NCBI GenBank assembly: GCA_041389725.1
Contig: JAWKRG010000002.1
Span: 1,178,001 to 1,242,000 of the forward strand
Origin: Polyangiaceae bacterium
GTDB lineage: Bacteria > Myxococcota_A > Polyangia > Polyangiales > Polyangiaceae
DNA: 64,000 nt
Reading direction: 5' to 3'
Made by a program: the position numbers and the translations under genes. Positions 44,403 through 52,932 of this stretch are shown one piece after another. Positions within the stretch are counted from its first letter, which is position 1. The number at the start of each line of letters is the position of its first letter. The notes beneath the pieces were generated by a model. The model was not told where the DNA came from and searched no databases. It saw only the letters and a list, made by a program, of their open reading frames with translations.

Positions 44403-46517
44403 CTAGTGTCGTGTCGCCAGGGGTTGGAATGAGTTCGTGCGGCGCGGCTTGGGCGCCGACGAAGGCTCGGCGGCCAGGGCCGCCCTGAGGTCGTCGACCA
44501 GCCGTAGCAAGGTTGCCTCGAGCTCGGGCAACATCTCGCCGACGACATCGCCGTTTTCGCCAGCACGCAACGCGTGCTCCACCGCTTGGGCATGATCGCG
44601 AAGTACATGAGCGCCCAGCGCGCCCGAAACGCTCTTCAACGTGTGCGCAAGGTCGCGCAGCTTGCCCCACTCTTCGGCAGCGTGCTGGGTGCGCATCGCT
44701 GCGGCGTCGCCTGCGTGCCCCTCCACGAACATACGCAGCAGTCGCAGATAGCTGTTGTCGTTCCCTGCGACGGTCGCTAGTCCGGCAGCGACGTCCAAAC
44801 CCAAGACGCTGGAAAGTCGCGGTCCGGACTCGCTTCCTTCCGTCGATGCCGAGCCCGAGTCCGAGCAGGCTTCGTCGGGTAGCGGGAGCCATTGCAGCAG
44901 CGTGCGGTAGAGGGTGTCCGGAACTACGGGTTTGCCAATGTGACCGTTCATCCCGGCAGCCAGACACCGCGTACGATCCTCGTTGAAGGCGTTGGCCGTC
45001 ATCGCCAACACCGGCAGCGTCCCACAGCAGGGCAACGCGCGTATCGCTCGCGTTGCATCCAGGCCGTCCAGCACCGGCATTTGGATGTCCATCAGCACGA
45101 TGTCGTACTCTCCCCCCGCTAGTACGCGCTCCAACGCGACCTGGCCATTGTCCGCCATGTCGACGCGCAGTCCAACGCGCTCCAGAAGTTCGCGCGCGAC
45201 TTCCTGATTGATCAGATTGTCTTCGACGAGCAGAACGCGCATGCCGCGATAGCGACGACGCAGCACGACCTCTGGCCGCTCGATGAAAGACGGACCCGCC
45301 GCCAGCGCAGCGCCGGCCACTCGTTTTACGCGAGCCGTGAACCAGAACCGACTGCCAACGTCCGGACTGCTCGCCACCCCGACGTCGCCGCCCATCAACA
45401 GTGCCAGGCGCTTACAGATCGCTAGTCCCAGTCCAGTGCCGCCGTACTGCCGGGTCGTCGAGTCGTCGGCCTGCACGAAAGCCTTGAACAACCGAGCCTG
45501 CTGTTCCTCGGTCAAGCCGATACCCTGGTCTTCCACTTCCATGCGCAGCAGGACTTCGCCGTCGTCGCGTTCCTCGGCATCCACCCGCACCCGGATCTTT
45601 CCTCGCTCCGAGAACTTGATGGCATTGCTCAAGAAGTTCAGCAGCACTTGACCCAGACGAAGTGCGTCGCCGCTGAGAATCGGCGGCACCTCCGGCGCGA
45701 TTTCCTTTCTCAGCACGAGTCCCTTTTCCTCGGCGCGCTCGGCAAGAAGGCTCATGGTGTGCTCGACGACCTTCAGTGGTGAGAACTCAGTGGTCTCCAG
45801 CACGAGGCGTCCCGCCTCGACCTTGGAAAGGTCGAGCACGTCATTCAAGATCTGCAGCAGGTGCTGGGCGGCGTCGCCGATCTTGCCCAAGCGCTCGGCA
45901 GCCCGCGGATCCCTCGTTTCCTGCTGGAGCAGATGCGTGAGTCCGATGATCGCGTTCATGGGCGTGCGGATCTCGTGACTCATGTTGGCCAGGAACGCGC
46001 TCTTGGCGCGACTCGCAGCCTCTGCTGCGTCCTTCGCTTCCTCCAGATCCGCGCGCTGCTGTTCGCTATCCAAGCAGAGCTCGAGGCTGCGCGCGAACTT
46101 GGCCAGAATGGGTGGAAACAAGGCGCTAGACAGGCGGGCCGCCTGGGCCACGACGCTTGGCTCTGACGACAGCAGCACAGCATGCCCGACGCCAGGCAGC
46201 GCCAGACTCAGCCCGTGCTGGTAGCGCGCCCCTCCAGGGAACAGGCCTTCCGCGGCACCGAGCACATTCTTGCTCAATTGGTCGGCGGTCCACGGGCACG
46301 CTTCGCCTTCCAGAGCTCGAAGCCTGCGGTTGCCGAGTGCGACATACAAGTTGGGAGTGCCCTCGCGTTCGAGGACCAGGGCGCCCGTGGTGCATCCGGT
46401 GTGCACCAGCAGGCGTTGGAGCATGACCGTGGCCAGCGGTCGCGGGCGGGTCTCCCCCGCCATGGCCATCGCCAAGTCGTAGAGAATGCTGATCGACTGA
46501 TTCTGGTTCAGGTCCAA
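44403..46517 (-). CDS. Hybrid sensor kinase: HisKA, HATPase, receiver, HPt
   Basis: About 704 aa from TTG 46517. An N-terminal sensor-like region (about 1-160, without membrane helices) leads into a coiled coil and HisKA with H-box FLANMSHEIRTPMNAI (His181). HATPase boxes follow (NFLSNAIKF, EDQGIGLTEEQ, GGTGLGLAICKRL). The receiver starts LLVEDNLINQEVA and carries the phospho-acceptor in VLMDIQMPVLDG. An HPt with AHTLKSVSGALGA comes last, so the phosphorelay is complete in one protein. The TTG overlaps the FIST gene by ten bases; no standard start is better placed. It probably senses a small molecule through FIST. Confidence 0.85.
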   Translation of the reverse strand: MDLNQNQSISILYDLAMAMAGETRPRPLATVMLQRLLVHTGCTTGALVLEREGTPNLYVALGNRRLRALEGEACPWTADQLSKNVLGAAEGLFPGGARYQHGLSLALPGVGHAVLLSSEPSVVAQAARLSSALFPPILAKFARSLELCLDSEQQRADLEEAKDAAEAASRAKSAFLANMSHEIRTPMNAIIGLTHLLQQETRDPRAAERLGKIGDAAQHLLQILNDVLDLSKVEAGRLVLETTEFSPLKVVEHTMSLLAERAEEKGLVLRKEIAPEVPPILSGDALRLGQVLLNFLSNAIKFSERGKIRVRVDAEERDDGEVLLRMEVEDQGIGLTEEQQARLFKAFVQADDSTTRQYGGTGLGLAICKRLALLMGGDVGVASSPDVGSRFWFTARVKRVAGAALAAGPSFIERPEVVLRRRYRGMRVLLVEDNLINQEVARELLERVGLRVDMADNGQVALERVLAGGEYDIVLMDIQMPVLDGLDATRAIRALPCCGTLPVLAMTANAFNEDRTRCLAAGMNGHIGKPVVPDTLYRTLLQWLPLPDEACSDSGSASTEGSESGPRLSSVLGLDVAAGLATVAGNDNSYLRLLRMFVEGHAGDAAAMRTQHAAEEWGKLRDLAHTLKSVSGALGAHVLRDHAQAVEHALRAGENGDVVGEMLPELEATLLRLVDDLRAALAAEPSSAPKPRRTNSFQPLATRH

Positions 46518-47644
46518 GGCATGGCCGTGATGGTGGCGTTGTGGAATGCAGGGTACTGATGATGGCTGGAGCCGATTTCGCCCAGACACAGAGCGCCGAA
46601 GAGCGGCAGCGGCGAAAGGTCCTCGCTCAGCGCGGCGAGTTCCGAACTTGCTGCCGCTTGCTCCAGATGCATGAAGCGTCCCGCGCAGTAGAACGCCAGC
46701 ACGCTCTCGACGTTGGGCCCCCGCGCCCCTGCCGCGACGTCGTGCGCCGTCTGCAGATCCTCGGGCTCGACGGCCCGCACGACGCTGAGCAGAGCGTTCT
46801 CGCTGATCTCGCCGGAGCACACGACGGAACCGTCGTCCCCGACGGCAACGGGAATTCTGACCAGCGATTCACCCTGGGCGCGGTTCAGCGCGAAGGGAAA
46901 GTGGACTGCGTAGCGGTAGAAGCTGTCCTTGTCGAGGTCGATGCCGTATTCGCTAGCCATCAGGTCGCGGTACACGTCGAAGGCCGGACGGCCGTCGATC
47001 TTCTCCACCTGGCTGCCCTTGGTAGCGGTGGCCACCTTGAGAGCATCGCCCCCGCGATAGTGGTGCGCCAAGGTGACACCGGGGTGGTCGCGCAGCATGA
47101 GCGCGAGCACGGCACCCTGCACGAATCGCTCCGCGTCGAACAAACATGGCACGCGCTTGAAGGTCTCACTGCCGACGCAGGTGCCGGCGTAGTTGACCTC
47201 GTCTCCTACGTCCAAGTACAGCCGATCCAATAGCGACGCGACATCTGGAATCGTGGCGTCCACCAGCAAGAACAAGGTGTCGTTGCCCTCGGCAGACGCG
47301 CTGGCTTCGATGAACTCGGCCAACTCGCCGACAGCCTCGTCTGGGGTGGGCCCGACCTGCTCCCTCACCTCCAGCAACTTGTGCGGAGCCGAGGCATCGA
47401 AGGTCGCAAGCAGGACTCCGGAACGCTTGAACTCGCGATTGACGACCAGCCCCGGCACGATGGCGCCGAGCAACTCGACGCCGTCGCGCTTGGCCGTGGC
47501 CTGGAGCTGGGCCACCAGCGCTGCATCCTTCTCTGACACCAGCGCCAGTACGCCACGGTCGGCGCCCAGTTTGCGATGAGCGGCAAAGACCGCGTCGATT
47601 CCCTCGGTGGAGGGTGTCTCCAAATACTCCCAGCTCGATGCCAT
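46508..47644 (-). CDS. FIST domain sensor protein
   Basis: 378 aa with the FIST N-terminal domain (about 25-210) and FIST_C (about 220-370). FIST proteins bind small ligands, thought to be amino acids or similar compounds, and are found with histidine kinases or chemotaxis genes. Recognisable parts are NDTLFLLVDATIPDVASLLD and the late ALCLGEIGSSHHQYPAFHN. It has no signal peptide or membrane helix, so it is cytoplasmic. The gene overlaps the hybrid kinase gene by ten bases, which strongly suggests that it is the sensor partner of that kinase. Confidence 0.82.
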   Translation of the reverse strand: MASSWEYLETPSTEGIDAVFAAHRKLGADRGVLALVSEKDAALVAQLQATAKRDGVELLGAIVPGLVVNREFKRSGVLLATFDASAPHKLLEVREQVGPTPDEAVGELAEFIEASASAEGNDTLFLLVDATIPDVASLLDRLYLDVGDEVNYAGTCVGSETFKRVPCLFDAERFVQGAVLALMLRDHPGVTLAHHYRGGDALKVATATKGSQVEKIDGRPAFDVYRDLMASEYGIDLDKDSFYRYAVHFPFALNRAQGESLVRIPVAVGDDGSVVCSGEISENALLSVVRAVEPEDLQTAHDVAAGARGPNVESVLAFYCAGRFMHLEQAAASSELAALSEDLSPLPLFGALCLGEIGSSHHQYPAFHNATITAMPWT

Positions 47645-47729
47645 GCGCGTTCCTCCCGGATGGGTTCCGTCGTCCGGAAAGAACGGTGCATCAGGCCGGA
47701 GCTTGAGTTCGGAGCCCAGGCGACCCGCT

Positions 47730-49364
47730 TCAGCCCATGAGCTTGCGATAGGTCATCTGATCCTCGTGAAGACGTAGAAAAACCTGGTGTTTCCTGTCGT
47801 GGAAGTCCCGCACGTTCCCGATTGTGGGCTCGAGCGTTCGTCCCGCCCGACTCATGGCCGCCATGGCCGCAATCACGCTGGAATGCTTGCCGGCCGCCAC
47901 GGCGCCGAGCATGGCCGACCCGAGCAGCACCGCCTCGCTTTCCTCGGGCCGCACGAAGGGCACGCCGGTGATGTCTGCGTGTTCTCGTACGAATACGGGA
48001 TTCTTGGTGTCGCCGCCGCAGGCGAGGATGACATCGGTGCGATAGCCCTGGGCCGCCAAGGCCGCGAGAATGTGCCGCGTGCCATGGGCGATGGCCTGCA
48101 CCGTGGCGAGATACGAACGCGCCAGGCTCTCAACGCTGTCGTCGAGGCGGAGGCCGCTGACCATGCCGCGCAAGGTCGCGTCGGCGCGGGGGGAGCGATT
48201 GCCGTGAAAGTCCGGATTCACGTGGAGTTCGCGAGTCAACAGCGCGGGATGCTCCAGCCCCTGACTCATGCGATCGAGCACGGCGTTGAGCAGCGCGTAC
48301 ACCGTCGTGCCCTCGCGCTCGGCTTGGAGGCGCAGTTCGCTGCCCCGCGCATGGGAGAAGATGACGTGGTCGATGAGCGCACCGGTGGCGGACTGGCCGC
48401 CTTCGGTGAGCCACATGCCGGGCACCATGGCGGAAAAGTATGGCCCCCATACTCCCGGGACGAAGCGGGGCTCGCGCGAGACCGCCATGTGACAGCTCGA
48501 GGTTCCACCTATCAAGGCAAGGCGCCGCTCCAGGTCGGCTTCGTCGCTGTCTCGACCCTCGAGGGTCGCGCCGATCATGCCGATACCGCCGGCGTGGGCG
48601 TCGATGATACCGACGCCAACAGGCGTGCCCGGCGCGAGGCCGAGCTCGCGCGCAGCCTGCTCCGTCAGCCCGCCAACACGCTCGCCCATGGGGCGCACGC
48701 GCTGTCCAATGCGCGCGAAGTGTTCGTTTGCCAAGTCTTGCAGGCCGATCTGTTCGAAGTACTCCTTCGACCAGTGGCCCCCGTCCTGGCCCAAGTAGGT
48801 CCACTTGCAGACCGTCGTGCACAGCGAACGAACATCGACGCCCGTCGCGCGATAGGTGAGAAAGTCAGGCAGGTCTAGGAACCGTGCCGCCTTGCGCCAG
48901 GTGTCCGGCAGGTGCTGCTTCAGCCAGGCGAGCTTGGGCGTCTGCATTTCCGGTGAAATCACGCCGCCCACGTAGCGCAGTACTTCATGCTGCAGTTCGT
49001 TGATGCGCTCGGCCTCGGCCATGGCGCGATGGTCCATCCATACGATCACGTTCTGTTCGGCGTTCCCGCTGGGACTGACGCTGACGGGGCGGTCTTCTTC
49101 ATCGAGAACGACAAGAGAGCAGGTCGCGTCGAAGCCGACTCCAGCCACGGCTTCCGGGCCAAGGCCGGCTCGGGTCAACGCCGCGCGAATCGCCACGCCG
49201 GTGGCGCGCCAGATGTCGTCCGAAGACTGCTCGACGAAGTCAGTCTCGGGTCGCCACAGCGTGATCGCTTCGCTGCCCTGCCCAAGGCCGCGTCCCGCCG
49301 CGTCGAAGAGCCCGGCGCGCACGCTGCCGGTACCGACGTCCACACCCAGAAACGCGCCGCTCAC
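47730..49364 (-). CDS. FGGY-family pentulose kinase (ribulokinase-like)
   Basis: 544 aa sugar kinase. The N-terminal ATPase core starts FLGVDVGTGSVRAGLFD; FDATCSLVVLDEEDRPVSV and the ENVIVWMDHRA-like VIVWMDHRAMAEA are typical of the FGGY/ribulokinase branch. The C-terminal half has LALIGGTSSCHMAV and LACGGDTKNPVFVREHADITG, the FGGY signature region. It phosphorylates a ketopentose such as ribulose; the specific sugar is not clear. Its ATG overlaps the isomerase stop (ATGA), so it is the third gene of a tight operon. Confidence 0.9.
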   Translation of the reverse strand: MSGAFLGVDVGTGSVRAGLFDAAGRGLGQGSEAITLWRPETDFVEQSSDDIWRATGVAIRAALTRAGLGPEAVAGVGFDATCSLVVLDEEDRPVSVSPSGNAEQNVIVWMDHRAMAEAERINELQHEVLRYVGGVISPEMQTPKLAWLKQHLPDTWRKAARFLDLPDFLTYRATGVDVRSLCTTVCKWTYLGQDGGHWSKEYFEQIGLQDLANEHFARIGQRVRPMGERVGGLTEQAARELGLAPGTPVGVGIIDAHAGGIGMIGATLEGRDSDEADLERRLALIGGTSSCHMAVSREPRFVPGVWGPYFSAMVPGMWLTEGGQSATGALIDHVIFSHARGSELRLQAEREGTTVYALLNAVLDRMSQGLEHPALLTRELHVNPDFHGNRSPRADATLRGMVSGLRLDDSVESLARSYLATVQAIAHGTRHILAALAAQGYRTDVILACGGDTKNPVFVREHADITGVPFVRPEESEAVLLGSAMLGAVAAGKHSSVIAAMAAMSRAGRTLEPTIGNVRDFHDRKHQVFLRLHEDQMTYRKLMG

Positions 49365-50878
49365 GATTCCTCGATCACGCGCACGCGGAAGCCCAGCTCT
49401 TGGCTCAGCGCGACCATCTCGCCGAACACGTCGCCGTAAGCCACGGCCACGTGATTGGACAGGTAGTGCGCCATCAGCGTGTCACGGCGCATGCGCAAGT
49501 CTGCCGCCATGAAAGGCCACTGGCGCGTCGCCCCTTCCCACCATGCGTCCCGCTTCTCGGGCGGCAGCTTCACTACTTCGCCCCGGCCGACGTCCATCCA
49601 CAACACGTCGTTCTTCAAGTATGCGCGCGCCCAGGTGATGGCGCCGGGCAAGCTCTCTCCGGCAAGAGTTCCGCCCGGCGTCGGGAAGTACATCGCGGGC
49701 TGTCGAAAGCTGTGGGCACTGCGCAGAGTATCGGGGTCGTGGTTGAAAGCGTAGGCACCGCAGGAACCCGAATTCAACAGCACCCACAAGAAGCGTCCGT
49801 CGTGCTCCCCGCCCCAGCGCACGTCGTGAAACATGACGGCCTGATGCAGCCCCTTGTCTTTCAACAAGCGCTTGAGCATCTCCATGGGCACCACGTTGCC
49901 CTGGTCCGCTTCGGTAGCGCAGGCCACGGTGTCTCCGTTCGACTCGGGTCGGCACACGGAGTTGAGCAAGCCTTCAGCCAGGTCAGAAGGCGGGCGCAGA
50001 GGAATCAAGCCCAGCTGGTATTGCCATCCCACGCAGTCGATTCCGAACTCCGAAATCATGTCCAGCACCGTCAGGTAGTCGCGCAACTGCTCGCGGCTCG
50101 ACTGCTCCGTGAAGTCCTTCGCGTCGCCTTCGCCCCAGTGAAAGGTCAATCCCTTGTCTTTCACGAAGCGCAACGCATCGTCGATTCGCTTCTGCCCCAC
50201 GCTTTGACCGCGGTGGATGATCCACGCTTGATCGATCTTGTGCTCGGAGAAGCCGTGAGGCGCGAGCCGCTGGGGACCGAAGTAGCCGTTGATCATGCCC
50301 ATCGACGTGTCGCCGAGCATCAGGATCAGGGGGCGCCGCCGACGCATCTCCTCGGCCACGCGCCGAGCGCGCGCCGCAGCGTCTTCGCTGATCGCCGCTT
50401 GGGAGCGGAGCGCGCTTTCGTCGTAGCGGATGTGACCCGAGGAGCACCACTCGTCGAGACGCTCCATGAACACCGCGTCCTGGGTCCAGTCCTCGGCATC
50501 CGTCCAGATGCGGGAGTGTTTGCGATTCAAGCTTTCGAGACAGGCGCCAGTGTTCAACAGACCAACTAGCCCAGGCCACTGTCCGCTGAAGTTCGAGGCC
50601 AAGAGCAGCGGAGTGTCCTTGCCCACCACACCTTCAGTGGTGTGGGGCCCGTAGACCCAATGCACGAACACGCCCACGATGGGGTCTTGCACCGGCCCCA
50701 ACTTGTCGATGGCCTCGTGAGGCTTGCTCAAGAAGCCCGGTACCCGATAAGGCGTGCGACCCAACTTGACCAGCGCGCGCTCGAGCTGGGCCGTCGCTGC
50801 TTCGATGCTCGGGATGGCCACCTCGTTCGGCTTCTGGCGCGCGTCGCCGGGCCAGTACACAGCCACTTTCTTGCTCAT
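49361..50878 (-). CDS. L-fucose/L-arabinose isomerase family protein
   Basis: 505 aa. The sequence has the layout of the FucI/AraA-like isomerases: an N-terminal domain to about 180, a middle domain with ILMLGDTSMGMINGYFGP, and a C-terminal domain containing FHDVRWGGEHDGRFLWVLL and NSGSCGAYAF. It should convert an aldose to a ketose for the kinase encoded downstream. Start and stop both overlap neighbours by ATGA, so all three genes are translated together. The exact substrate cannot be assigned. Confidence 0.82.
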   Translation of the reverse strand: MSKKVAVYWPGDARQKPNEVAIPSIEAATAQLERALVKLGRTPYRVPGFLSKPHEAIDKLGPVQDPIVGVFVHWVYGPHTTEGVVGKDTPLLLASNFSGQWPGLVGLLNTGACLESLNRKHSRIWTDAEDWTQDAVFMERLDEWCSSGHIRYDESALRSQAAISEDAAARARRVAEEMRRRRPLILMLGDTSMGMINGYFGPQRLAPHGFSEHKIDQAWIIHRGQSVGQKRIDDALRFVKDKGLTFHWGEGDAKDFTEQSSREQLRDYLTVLDMISEFGIDCVGWQYQLGLIPLRPPSDLAEGLLNSVCRPESNGDTVACATEADQGNVVPMEMLKRLLKDKGLHQAVMFHDVRWGGEHDGRFLWVLLNSGSCGAYAFNHDPDTLRSAHSFRQPAMYFPTPGGTLAGESLPGAITWARAYLKNDVLWMDVGRGEVVKLPPEKRDAWWEGATRQWPFMAADLRMRRDTLMAHYLSNHVAVAYGDVFGEMVALSQELGFRVRVIEES

Positions 50879-51846
50879 TGGATCTCCTGTCCTCCACGCT
50901 CGACGTTGTCCTTGGTGTACAGCTTGGTTCCGAGCACGATCTTCTTCGGCACGCTCTCCTTCTTCAGCAACTTGAGCGCCACGTCGATGGCCTCGGCGCC
51001 ACCCGTGGGATAGAGGAAAGTAGCGTCGAGCACTCCTTCCTTCACGTAGCGAACTCCCTCGTGAGGCAACGCATCGATGCCGATGAACTTCATCTCCTTT
51101 TCGCGCCCGGCCGTCTTGGCAGCGAGCCAGGCGCCGTGTGCGCCCGGGTCATTGTGCGCGTAGACCAGGTCGATCTGCTTTTGCGTGGTCAGGGCAGATT
51201 CCATCTCCTTGCGAGCATTCGGCTCCAGCCATTGCATGTCGGCCTCGAACACCACGTCGATGCCTGCGCCGAGCCCTTCACGAAAACCCTTGTGGCGGTC
51301 CTGACCGGGCGTGCTCGTCATCAAGCCTTTCAGCTCCACGATCTTGCCTTTGCCGCCCAAGGTCTCACGCGCCCATTTGCCGGCAGCGCGTCCGATGCGC
51401 ACGTTGTCGGCACCGATGAAGGTGGTGTAGGCGTCGCCCTCCACCGCACGGTCGAGGACGATCACGGGAACGCCCTTGGCGTGGACTTCAGCCACGGGCT
51501 TGGTGAGCGGGGCAGATTCCTTGGGCGAAATGATGAGCAGATCGATCTTCTCCTGCGCGAGCTCTTCGACCTGAGCGCGCTGCCGCAAGGAATCGTTCTG
51601 CGCATCCTTGAACACGACCTTCAGATTGGGGTGGGCTTTGGCCGCACGCTCCACGTCTGCATTCATCTGCACGCGCCAAGGCTCCCCCAAGTTGCACTGG
51701 CTCATGCCGATCAGGTACTGCCGTGCGCCCGAGCTGGAGCTAGGGCTCGGTCCCGCGTCACCCGCGGGTTTCTTGTCGCAGCCGCCCGCGCCGACCAGCG
51801 CGACCACCACTCCCAGAGCGCGCCAAGTGCTCATGACTCCGGTCAT
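50875..51846 (-). CDS. Sugar ABC transporter substrate-binding lipoprotein
   Basis: 323 aa from ATG 51846 (GAGGTAG upstream). Signal peptide and lipobox AGGCDK (Cys about 22), a Ser/Pro linker, then a ribose-type binding fold (Peripla_BP_4): SQCNLGEPWRVQMNADVERAA, LLIISPKESAPLTKPVAEVH, VPVIVLDRAV, and QIDLVYAHNDPGAHGAWLAAK. This most resembles binding proteins for ribose/galactose-type sugars. Its stop overlaps the isomerase start (ATGA). Permease and ATPase are not adjacent; a matching pair lies at 60286-62783. Confidence 0.88.
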   Translation of the reverse strand: MTGVMSTWRALGVVVALVGAGGCDKKPAGDAGPSPSSSSGARQYLIGMSQCNLGEPWRVQMNADVERAAKAHPNLKVVFKDAQNDSLRQRAQVEELAQEKIDLLIISPKESAPLTKPVAEVHAKGVPVIVLDRAVEGDAYTTFIGADNVRIGRAAGKWARETLGGKGKIVELKGLMTSTPGQDRHKGFREGLGAGIDVVFEADMQWLEPNARKEMESALTTQKQIDLVYAHNDPGAHGAWLAAKTAGREKEMKFIGIDALPHEGVRYVKEGVLDATFLYPTGGAEAIDVALKLLKKESVPKKIVLGTKLYTKDNVERGGQEIQ

Positions 51847-51910
51847 CGCGCTACCTCGGGCGCAAAGCAAGAGGGCCGAGCGCAGCCAGGGATTTTGGGC
51901 GCAAAGCGCC

Positions 51911-51939
51911 TTCAGACACTGGCGCTTTTGCCGTACTAT
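51911..51939 (+). promoter_or_regulatory. Candidate degV promoter
   Basis: TTCAGA (51911-51916), a 17-base spacer and TACTAT (51934-51939) make a reasonable sigma-70-type pair, 11 bases before the ATG at 51951. It lies in the divergent region between the sugar operon and degV. Confidence 0.45.
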
Positions 51940-51950
51940 CGTTCTGGGGA

Positions 51951-52844
51951 ATGCTGATCCTGACGAATCCCGGATCCAACCTGTCGCAAGCGCTGGTGCG
52001 CCGCTATGACATTCGCTTGACACCGCAGCAGATCGTGGTCGATGGCGAAGCACACGACACCAGACAACGCATCTCCTTCGAGCAGATCGATCAGTGGGTG
52101 CAGAGCGCCAAGGTGCATCCACACGTGTTGGGGACCTCGGCCGCAGAGTTCGCCGCGACGTTCAGTGAGCTGGCGCGCGAGGATCCCGAGATCTTGGCAG
52201 TGATGACGTCTCGGAAGATCATCAATTCCTACGACTCCGCCGTCAGTGCCGTTCGCACTCTGCAGAAGCAGCCCGCCTTCGCCGGCTTGCGGGTGGCAGT
52301 CGCTGACACGGGTTCCACGGATGTCGGCGCCGCCCTGGCGACACTGATGGCAGCGGAAGCTCGACAGCAAGGCTTGTCTCTGGAGCACGTCGCAAGCCTG
52401 TTGGAAGAGTACCGCACGCAGTCCGCGACAGCGTTCACCGTGCGTCAACTGGACTACCTGGTCAAAGGCGGCAGAGCCACAGCCCTGCGCGCTTGGCTAG
52501 CAGGCGTTCTGCGAGTGCTGCCGCTGCTGTCCTTCGTGGATGGTGAGATAAAGGTCGTGGAAAAGATCGCCACCAGCGCAGACCCAGTGATGGCGATCGC
52601 CGACTATTTGAGCAAGCGAGTGACTCCGGGGCGCCCCGCGTGGATTGGCGTTTTCCACGGCAACGTTCCAACGGCGGCGCAAGCGCTCGAAGACGAACTG
52701 CGCAAGCGCTTCGACGTGCGCTACGCGTACTCCCATCCCCTGGCACCGGCGATCTATCTCCATGGCGGCCCGGGTTGCCTTGGGGGCGTCGTCGTTCCGC
52801 TGGACGGCCTCAGCTACCAGCCTCCGACACCCGACATCGCGTGA
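51951..52844 (+). CDS. degV: DegV family fatty-acid-binding protein
   Basis: 297 aa. DegV proteins bind fatty acids and supply them for phospholipid synthesis, as in the FakB subunit of fatty-acid kinase. The expected pattern is present: ILTNPGSNLSQALVRRYDI at the start, the lipid-binding GTSAAEFAATF segment, VADTGSTDVG, and a TVRQLDYLVKGGRATALRAWLAGVL region later. No FakA-like kinase gene is in the window. It is divergent from the sugar operon and followed by a beta-helix lipoprotein gene. Confidence 0.87.
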   Translation: MLILTNPGSNLSQALVRRYDIRLTPQQIVVDGEAHDTRQRISFEQIDQWVQSAKVHPHVLGTSAAEFAATFSELAREDPEILAVMTSRKIINSYDSAVSAVRTLQKQPAFAGLRVAVADTGSTDVGAALATLMAAEARQQGLSLEHVASLLEEYRTQSATAFTVRQLDYLVKGGRATALRAWLAGVLRVLPLLSFVDGEIKVVEKIATSADPVMAIADYLSKRVTPGRPAWIGVFHGNVPTAAQALEDELRKRFDVRYAYSHPLAPAIYLHGGPGCLGGVVVPLDGLSYQPPTPDIA

Positions 52845-52932
52845 TTTCGCGGGCGGCGCGGCGGGATTGCCTGCTGCGTCCCCTGCATGTCGCGAAGTAT
52901 CGCTTTGGGGTGCCCCACCCGTGTGGCACGAC

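Noticed and set aside
44403..44420. CTAGTGTCGTGTCGCCAG resembling the left end of the 219-bp repeat
   Set aside because: Similarity covers less than 18 bases and nothing of the remaining repeat follows; it may be chance or a tiny relic.
50878..51957. Plus-strand open frame opposite the sugar-binding gene
   Set aside because: Antisense shadow of a well-recognised binding protein; no motif of its own.
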